From positions 25,740,874-25,804,873 of the forward strand of contig NW_023998415.1 of assembly GCF_014805625.2 (NCBI RefSeq): a stretch of 64,000 bases of DNA, in the 5' to 3' direction. The translations under genes and the position numbers were made by a program. Within the stretch, counting starts at the first letter, position 1. Every line of letters begins with the position of its first letter. Below, piece after piece: positions 56,691-64,000 of the stretch. A model generated the notes under the pieces. The model worked only from the letters and a program-made list of their open reading frames with translations, was not told the origin of the DNA and searched no databases. Source of the DNA: Glossina fuscipes. Lineage: Eukaryota; Arthropoda; Insecta; Diptera; Glossinidae.

Positions 56691-59229
56691 ACTTCCACAT
56701 GCATACATGTTTAATAATCTCGCTGAATGTTGCTACTTTACTGTTTTGCCTTGCTTTGCCATTAAAGCGAAGCTATCAAAGCTACGCCTGCTTAAATTCT
56801 GCTACAGTGGTTTTCCCTTTCAAATAGATTAGCACACTATTATAAAAGTAATAAAATCGATCACGCAGCAGAGCTATTGATTAACTGACTATAAGACAAG
56901 GGACGTCATCCTGTTGAAAATAAATGTCATCCGCACCCATAGCCTGTATATCAGGCCAAAATAAAGCCAGTGAAAAGAACCGCACCAAACTGTCACTTTA
57001 AGAGAGATTATTCGACAGCCAGACGAAAATCAATTTCATTGCTTACAATAATTTGTTTGATGGTCGTAACCCTGTTCATGCAAATGCACTATCGGTATCT
57101 ATCGTCCACTGTCGTGGCTGATATACAATTCAACAGAGAATCTTCTCTGGAAATGTACTTCGGAATCCTTTGTTCGCTTGCCCGTTGCCTGTTAATTGAA
57201 ACTTGAATATTGTATAAAAGTTTCAGAAAAGTTTCGAGCGCATTCCTTAATATTCAGAAAGGAGAAAAATACAATACAATCCACAATACAATCTTGTAAC
57301 GAATACATTTGTTTTTAAGAATATGAAGTTAATTTCGAATATAACTAAGCCATCTGCTGATTACCCTAACACAGCTCTGTCCTGTGAAGCAGTTAAGCTT
57401 AAGATATAGTTGGACTTGGAAGCCCCCTCCGTCCAAATTGGAAAATGTAAAATATTTTTGTGGCAATCTTTCGAAAGTTGATCTACCCGATCGTATCAAA
57501 TTAGAAAGATTTGATAAAAATAGTTCCGCAAAGGAGAATTTGAATTTGTTTAGGTTGTTTGGATGGATGGAGCTATCCACAAAGATATTTTACTTTTTCT
57601 AATTTTAATTGGAGTTGGGTTCGAATTCTACTTTAACTTTATATCTTTTTATATGTTATCCATAACCTATTGAACGATCTTCTTTCTCTCTCTCTTTCTC
57701 TCTCTCTTACCTTGTATATAACTATAAACGTCGCGTCAAATTTCATTATGTGCTCTTCAAGCTTTTTCGTCCCGTCCAGACGCAATAGTTAACTAAAGGA
57801 TGAATTTATTTTCGGTGTTTTTTTTTAGAAGAGCACGAGTTATGGGTTTTACGTGATTTTCCCTCGAATAATCTCAAAAGTTACTTTGTCTCTTGAATAA
57901 TTGCTAAGAAACAAAATAAGATGGCGCTATATGTACCTGAGAGTAAAATCAATTTTAAACCAAAAGTATGCACCGCCGCAACAATTATTAAATAAAATGA
58001 AAAAATAAAAATATTTTTGAGTAATGATGAAAAAAGAAAAAAAAAAAAAAAATTGCAAAAAAATATTGCAAAAAAATATGTAAAAAACAACAAAAATGAA
58101 AAAAAATGAAAACAAACTCAGTACGATATAAATCAATTAAATGCCAATTTTTCACATGATTTGGAAAAATATGAAATTATATCTGTTTGTGCGCAGTAAA
58201 GCGAATTGAAATAAAATAACTCACTCGTATGTAAGTATGTGTGGATTATAGATAATCGATTCTTAACCACCAGCATAAATCAAGCCATAAATTACAATTT
58301 GATTTTTTTCCTTATTTTTTTTTTTTTTTTTTTTTGAGAAAATTATTTATTTCTTTCCATCATTGTTATATGATTGACCAGAATGGCACATAATCTTGTA
58401 CTCTTGAAAATATTAAAGTTCAAAATTTTCAAATATCGTATAATGTAACGGAAAAAGACGAAAAAGTCTAGCGAGCGACTGCATTCAATAATAATACGAA
58501 ATACCATCAGCCTCACACTATGATCGCAGCAGCTTGCATTCCCGAAATTTTTTGTCAATTTACATTGATAAACTAACTAAGGAAGACGAACGTAATAGAA
58601 TTTTAGAATGAATTTACTGCAGGAAAGAAAAATATTAATGCGCATGATATTTTGAAGTAAAAAAAGGATCACAGATTCACTAGAGGCGTACTTTTTCGCT
58701 TCACGAAAAAATCATTCAATTCATAAATATCTGTTGGGAATATCTATACGGTATTAAGCTTATGCCTGCATAGACGAATGGGTAATAAACGCGATTTCCA
58801 AGGCAGTGTTTGCAGGTGCAATTCTCAAGAGCGGTAGAATTGTCTTTAGTCGTAGCTGTAGTGAATGCTCAGTCGGCATAACAGACGTAACACTCATCGA
58901 TTGCGGCCACCGTCTCCCTATTTCCTTGCATTTTCTATTCTTTTCACCGTGTTACACGAATAGAACACATCTCGTCACACACATACACAACGACGACGGC
59001 AACAAAGACATAGCGACAAAAGGACAGCTACAAATCTACAACCACAAAAGCCACTGCTGCAAGACTACAACTGTAAGACAGCAATTATATAATTACAACC
59101 ACAAGGTTACGGATTCAAAACTACAACAACAAAAAACTCAACTGCAGGATTACATCTATAAAACCGCCGACTGCGCTGCAAATGGCGACCGCGCTGTTGC
59201 GGTCGATCACTGCTTTGCTTCACTGCACC
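56691..59229. other. Unassigned DNA, in places low-complexity
   Basis: 2.5 kb with no convincing gene. TC-rich tract at 57682-57709, A-rich at 58031-58130, poly-T at 58316-58335. The 154-codon frame at 58806-59270, the longest uninterrupted in the window, is rich in Q, H, N, K and T because it translates ACAACNACAAR-type repeats at about 58990-59150. It then runs into a family C copy, so I do not support it as a gene. Confidence 0.45.
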
Positions 59230-59396
59230 ACACAAATTTTTACTTTTATTCTCTAAATACAATAAATTAACCGCGCCCGCCCACTTACACAAAGTAGAAA
59301 AGTTTAGTTTTTTTTCTTTTTTTTAGGGCCACGGCGATGAGTATAAAATATTCGGTCATGACCGAATATAATTTTCTTATTTTATTATATAAAAAT
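59230..59396 (+). repeat. Family C copy with perfect 22-bp palindrome
   Basis: TTTTTACTTTTATTCTCTAA, TTAACCGCGCCCGCCCACTT, a poly-T, AGGGCCACGGCGATGAGTAT, then a perfect 22-bp palindrome at 59348-59369 centred on TTCGGTCATGACCGAA, then ATAATTTTCTTATTTTATT. Positions correspond block for block to the copy at 49550-49722, whose dyad is eroded. Confidence 0.75.
59348..59369. repeat. Perfect palindrome at family C 3' end
   Basis: Every base from 59348 to 59369 pairs with its partner around the centre 59358/59359 (core CGGTCATGACCG). Confidence 0.95.
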
Positions 59397-59514
59397 TACA
59401 AATGTAGGACTATAACTATGTTATTGGTTCCTTTGCCGTGTTGTTGTTGATGTTGTTGTTGTTGTCTCGCATTTTTATACCAGAAAACATTTTTGATACA
59501 AACATATATTAAGC
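59397..59514. repeat. TTG-rich low-complexity tract
   Basis: TTGTTGTTGATGTTGTTGTT lies at about 59443-59463. The remainder is unassigned. Confidence 0.7.
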
Positions 59515-59815
59515 GTGTGCGCATGTATGCAACACCGACAAGAATTTGAGGCTGAGGCTTTATTATACGGGTCGATTCAGAATCACTTTCGTAAACGGTC
59601 TAAGATTATCTATCCGCTTGTCTGTCTTGTTTTCTTGTGTTCAACGAACATGTCGCCACTTGATAAAACTTGTTACCCTGACCTGTTTTTGCCTAAGGAA
59701 GAACCCTACTCAGTACAGTGCGGATTGTATTACTTTTGCGACCACTTCCCATATAGCGTTTGATTTTAAAAACCTGTTATCTGAATTACTGTATTAAGCG
59801 AAGCGGTGTAGAGTG
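59515..59815 (-). repeat. Family B copy, minus orientation
   Basis: On plus, TATGCAACACCGACAAGAAT, GGCTTTATTATACGGGTCGA, TTCAGAATCACTTTCGTAAA, CTATCCGCTTGTCTGTCTTG (reversed signature), TTCTTGTGTTCAACGAACAT, then the GACCACTTCCCATATAGCG part of the 5' body. Frames of 82 and 83 codons over it in two phases are repeat-derived. Confidence 0.65.
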
Positions 59816-62117
59816 TGCGTGTGTGTGTACGGTTTTTATTCAACTCCGTTTGAAATTAAGGGCGTACCGTTAAATTGTGATTTTTAGGATAGCAGAGGTT
59901 TTTTTTTTTTTTTTGTTATAATTCTTAGGAGATCTACTACAAAATTATCTACAGGAACCTATAATTACAACGCCTTAATTGTCATTCTGGTATTGATCGT
60001 TCGAATATTGCCATTCAACTCGCTTGACGCGACTCTAATATGTCTTCTGCAAAAGATCTCTTTGTATACCTTTTGACAAGCAAGATACCGTTACCTAAAT
60101 TCATCGCCCCATCGTTATGTAAATCTCTTTTTCCACTAAATTTCCGCTAATTGTTGTTCATCTTTTCCCAAGTCCTCAATTGTATGAGGCAGTTAAAGCG
60201 TCGTGATTGCGTTCTTCGTTTCGTCTTTCTTTGTAGTTGTGTTTCTTGGAAAATCGATTAGTTTTCATGAAAACTCATATAATCAAATATGGCAATGTTT
60301 TTGTAGCATTTGTCTGTCGTAAAAAATCGTAAGCGTGTATTTTAAGAAGGTCGAATGAAAATGATTGCTCAAGGAACATAGCTTTTTTCCTTGTAGTATG
60401 TCTATTGCACGACGTACGTTGAATTTTTGAATTTTTACATCTCTTAGAGATATGGATCGATGATCGTGATCAGCACGAAAGGGAGACATTTATGTCTTGC
60501 TTGTTCCTCAATCTTACGAGAGACATTTTTACATTCCCATCATAATATTATAAATGTACTTCGCGCACTTATATTCTTTACCTGCGAGAAATTCCGAGTC
60601 GGATAAGTTGTGTAGCTATTTCTTGTGCACATTTAATTGTGATGGCAGAGATGTCAACACAAAATTGCTTAGCAAGACACACAAAAGACCAAAGTATTTT
60701 TGCTTTCAACTGTTTAAACATTATACGTAAGCTATAATGATATGAAATCCTCCTTCATCTCTAGAAACTGTCGATCAAAGGAAGTAAATTTTTTTTATTT
60801 ACTTATAACATTTGTTTGCAAATAAATATCACTGCCAAGACACTTCGTGCTCTATATAGCCATCGAATATTTCCTTTGACAAAAGATTGAACGTATTGCA
60901 TGCATTCCAGAACTTCTTTGAAACATTTTGCATTAAAAATTTACTTAATTCTTGGCAAATATTTGTGCATAACAAAGTAAGCCGAAATTAACTAAGAGTA
61001 AAATTAATAAAGCACTAAAGAGAAAAAAAATGTTGACGGATTATGTTCTTTCCTTGAGATTCTCAGGAGTTGAGATCCAACTCAAGTCGAGTATAGTTTT
61101 CTCAGACTTGTTTTTTCTGCATTAGAGAGATGAGAAAATACTGAATTCAATTTAGGAGGATTTCAATTCATGAATTCATTTCAAAATACACTCTTAAACT
61201 GTATATTCGTACTGTCGAAAAAAATCTTTCGATTTGCATTGAGATAACTAGGTTTCCCAGCAAGACCATCTCAAAAAATTTGGGTTTCTCTCTTGACTGG
61301 TTCTGTGATCAAGGCAGGTTAGACGATAGGATCGTTTGACCGACCTAAATCACATTATATGCACCGATTAATATCATTTATAAATTTGTGACAATCTATC
61401 TGTCCGTCGTCTATTCAGTGCGCTGGCCGAGAAAAAATACATTTCCATGTGAAAAATTATAATCTACCTAAGCATTTCGTTACTAACATATTCCGCTACC
61501 ACAAAACTATGCAATTTTCGTATTTCGAAAATTTTCCCATTTAGAGTGCATTTCTTCTTCTTGGAGGCAAAGACACGAATAATAAATTGGAAATGCTTTG
61601 ATTATCACATCTACCAAAGCCTTTAAGCAGCCTTTATGCGTTTATCCGTATGTCCCTCTGATGAAAACAGGATCACTTATTTTGCTTTGCTAAATTTCGT
61701 TCTTATTAGACTAAATTAGAAATTTATGTCTGAAACCGCTTACAATTATCAAAAAAAAAAATAAAATAAAATAAAAATAAAAAAAATATCGATCTTGCAT
61801 TCATAATCAGTAAAAAACCAGGGTAGAGTGAATACTTATGCTTTTAACTTAATGTGTTTACATACTAGGTACTGTCATATTTCAAACGAATACGATTTCA
61901 AATATCGTACTATATACGGTAGTACATGTATATCGAAATCTATTTTGCATTCAAATAAAGTACACAAACCTATGCATATGCTTTAGGATAGCCGCAGTTT
62001 AATCGTCTAAGTTTGAGTAATCGATACAAAAAAAAGGGGTTTAAGCAAATAAAATTATTCCTATGTTTTGAACACCGCTGAAAACACTATACTGAATGAA
62101 TATATGAAACACTATAG
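59816..62117. other. Unassigned AT-rich DNA
   Basis: 2.3 kb with no recognised gene. Poly-T at 59900-59914 and an A-rich (AAAAT)n stretch at 61751-61787. CTATCTGTCCGTCGTCTATT at 61396 is a stray reversed family A/B signature. Confidence 0.5.
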
Positions 62118-62475
62118 TAGGCCACAGCGCATCATTAAATATCCTACACATTTTCATAGCTATTCATATTAACGACTTTTCAAAATAAGATGTTATATGC
62201 GAAGCGATTGAACAAGTGGTCCGATCCAAACTGTTTTCAACGACATTTGTCCTTGGATCAAAGCCCATCTGCCTACTAAATTTTATCAAAATATCTTAAG
62301 GCATACTGTAGGTTGAATAGAAGAAAACAAGAAGGACAGACGGACAGACAAATCTGAATCGATTCAGATAATGATTCAGGAAAGATGGGTCTATCCCAAG
62401 TCTGAACGGGTAATGCATAAATTCGTACAAACATAATATACAGTTGTACAAGATGTGGTGCAAGGCATAACGATA
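62118..62475 (+). repeat. Family B copy, full length
   Basis: It starts GCGCATCATTAAATATCCTA, then TAACGACTTTTCAAAATAAG, ATGTTATATGCGAAGCGATT, GAACAAGTGGTCCGATCCAA, TTGTCCTTGGATCAAAGCCC, TTTTATCAAAATATCTTAAG, ACTGTAGGTTGAATAGAAGA, signature GACAGACGGACAGACAAATC at 62335-62354, TGAATCGATTCAGATAATG, GATGGGTCTATCCCAAGTC, TAATGCATAAATTCGTAC, and GTGGTGCAAGGCATAACG. It is the only copy in which all 5' and 3' blocks can be followed without a break, so it is useful as the family model. Confidence 0.8.
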
Positions 62476-62871
62476 TTAGAAAAACTTTTATAAATTTCCA
62501 AAAAATTCATATGACAACTCGTATATTTAAAATCGACAATTTCAAGTATACACCTGCATTCAGTGCAATCAGCGTTGGCGTTATTACAATATAACACTTT
62601 AGCTCTGCGATAACTTGAATGTTTTTTTTCCCACATTTTTATGAAATTCTTTTAAAATTTTAAGCAAAGAAAATTTTGGAAGTGTAAGATAAAATTTATT
62701 CAATAAATTCTGTAACCTCTTAAGGTATCCTACTTAATGATAGCTGTCAAGTGGCAAAAATTTCTAACTGAAAAAGCTTTGCAGGTCTAAGGCAGAATTT
62801 CAGTAACATTGAATTTTCATCTCACTTTTGTCTTTTAAAGCACAGCTGAAAAAAATCAATCATTTATCAAC

Positions 62872-62911
62872 AATAATAATAATAATAATAATAGTAAGAA
62901 GAAGAAGAAGG
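62872..62911. repeat. Compound (AAT)n(AAG)n microsatellite
   Basis: About seven AAT units are followed after AGT by about five AAG units. No tRNA-like head was found next to it. Confidence 0.9.
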
Positions 62912-63314
62912 AAATGTCTTTCAATATGTGCTGATTATCGTCTCAATTGGCACCGACTTGATTTCTGGTTCGCGGTTTTTGTTCGTTGTCAGTAACACCG
63001 CGCAAACAAAAGCCCGTATTTCTTGCTAACATATTAACTGTAACTGGGTTCAGACTGACTATATGGAGAAGTTCAACTTTGCCGCACTATCACCATCAAT
63101 TTCTGTTATTAATACACACTTGCACACATTAACATTTCTTTTGCTTCTTTTCAATACCGTAAGTGTTTTGGTTTCTTTACGCTGAATGGCTGGCAATCAG
63201 GTTTCCATGACTCTTTAGGGCACTGTTATGCACGCATGCATTATAGCTTGCAGTTCAGTGATTTTTTTCTTTTTTTTTTTTTTGTATGTAAACATATTTT
63301 TCTATTTTCAAGCC

Positions 63315-63339
63315 TACACACACACACACACACACACAC
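63315..63339. repeat. (AC)n microsatellite
   Basis: About twelve pure AC units. Confidence 0.95.
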
Positions 63340-63391
63340 GCAGATGCCGATTCTAGTGCATGTGTTCGTCCTATTCGTAAGGCAAAACCGA

Positions 63392-63424
63392 GAGAGGCAT
63401 TGAGGCAAAAATCTCAATGCTCTC
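63392..63424. repeat. Short imperfect hairpin
   Basis: GAGAGGCATTGAG pairs with CTCAATGCTCTC over 12 bp with one bulged G, around a loop of about 8 nt (GCAAAAAT). A third partial copy, CATTGAGAG, follows at 63448-63456. It is too short for a microRNA precursor. Confidence 0.75.
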
Positions 63425-64000
63425 TTCTACACCGGGTAGGGGAGAACATTGAGAGTATATTAAATTTTGCAATTATTCGATAACCAGTTATCGGTCTAAC
63501 ATGTGTTACCAGTATTTGGAGAGATTTTCATTACATTAGCAGTTAGGAAGATCTGTTCTTTTCATATGTATAAGAGTGCCTTGGAAATCCTTATTTTTAT
63601 GTTTTGTTTTTAAAGCTTTTACTTCTAACAATTCCCAACCACTGTAGTAAACGTAACGTAGTAGTCGTTTCAAGCCTTAGTACCGTTCTCATTAAAAGTT
63701 GATTTCAGGTAAGAAACATGGCAAAATTCACGCACGAGGTAAACAAATTTACCACAAAATAGTTCAATTTATCGAACGCTCTCGATGGGAGAAGTGATCC
63801 AGCTTTCTTTCATTTTAAACTTTTTAGTTTTAAGCAAAAATTTTAAAAACAATATCCGAGAAATTACTAACTGGTGCTGGGGCACATGAACCCCTTTTTA
63901 ACAGATTATTTTATAACTCAATAAAACACGCGGAAAAACGTCATCCTTCAAGTAAACGAAGAACGGTTTACTTTAGATAAGGAAGGAAGTAAGATAAAAT
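63425..64000. other. Unassigned AT-rich DNA to window end
   Basis: I see no gene, repeat family or structure beyond short A/T tracts. Confidence 0.5.

Larger units (their letters stand above)
62476..63391. other. Unassigned AT-rich DNA
   Basis: No gene recognised. (AAT)n/(AAG)n compound tract at 62872-62911, poly-T at 63271-63283, and (AC)n at 63315-63339. The 81-codon minus frame at 62391-62636 starts in unassigned DNA and ends over the family B 3' end. Confidence 0.5.

Noticed and set aside
57608..57630. B-box-like GGGTTCGAATTC on plus
   Set aside because: No A box at a suitable distance upstream and no tail downstream; probably chance.
58806..59270. 154-codon plus-strand open frame, the longest uninterrupted one
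   Set aside because: Amino-acid content comes from ACAACNACAA-type low-complexity DNA and the frame ends inside a family C repeat. No domain, no Kozak-like evidence and no homologous motif.

Overview
The window reads as gene-poor nuclear DNA from a higher dipteran, most plausibly a tephritid fruit fly or a relative. It is strongly AT-rich. It is crowded with long A/T homopolymers, (TA)n tracts and other microsatellites, and contains one 400-base assembly gap. It also holds short interspersed repeats whose signature is runs of GGACGGACRGAC followed by an ATCGATTCAGAATGAT-like block, a signature I associate with fly genomes. The organism call is an inference from composition and repeat style, not a database match. 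I found no intact protein-coding gene, rRNA or functional tRNA, and nothing resembling a prokaryotic operon. Open frames are short, mostly 60-130 codons, and most can be explained as chance, low-complexity DNA or repeats. The window is probably intergenic or lies inside a very large intron.

The recognisable content is fossil mobile DNA. (1) Three clear mariner-type (IS630/Tc1/mariner superfamily) transposase pseudogenes lie at 1-600 (+), 40690-41050 (+) and 52138-52362 (-), with a doubtful N-terminal scrap at 48990-49125. (2) A tRNA-derived SINE in minus orientation lies at 43977-44166, with polymerase III A and B boxes and an (AAT)n tail. (3) 'Family B' is about 350 bp long with about 18 pieces on both strands. 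A short copy at 33879-34021 has TA-flanked CCCTACACCAG/CTGATGTAGGG ends, so the family looks like a Tc1/mariner-type MITE. (4) 'Family A' shares the GACGGAC signature but has a different body and ends in GATGGGTATAAAAA. Copies are tandem at 9965-10600 and in opposite orientations at 32460-33550. (5) 'Family C' fragments have a tail with a dyad around CGGTCATGACCG and end ATTTTCTTACTTG. (6) 'Family D' is a roughly 764-bp TIR element at 5031-5794 carrying two perfect hairpins, with a partial relative at 10895-11300.

Layout: 0-5 kb has a mariner fossil, a minus-strand family A piece, a two-unit diverged tandem repeat and AT-rich DNA. 5-11.3 kb has family D, about 4 kb of unassigned DNA, then a tandem family A/B cluster and the second D relative. 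11.3-28 kb is mostly unassigned AT-rich DNA punctuated by B copies. The gap at 28182-28581 sits between a family A and a family C fragment. 30-34 kb is a dense A/B cluster next to a frameshifted ORF pair of unknown origin. 34-39.6 kb is unassigned. 39.6-44.2 kb holds A, B, mariner and SINE elements. 44-64 kb is unassigned DNA with B copies, two C copies, a mariner fossil and microsatellites.

No set of genes works together here. The window's interest lies in repeat biology: structured MITE-like families, a SINE, and a few orphan peptide-like segments that a protein search could resolve. Repeat family names A-D are mine, and boundaries are by-eye estimates, usually good to about 10-30 bp.
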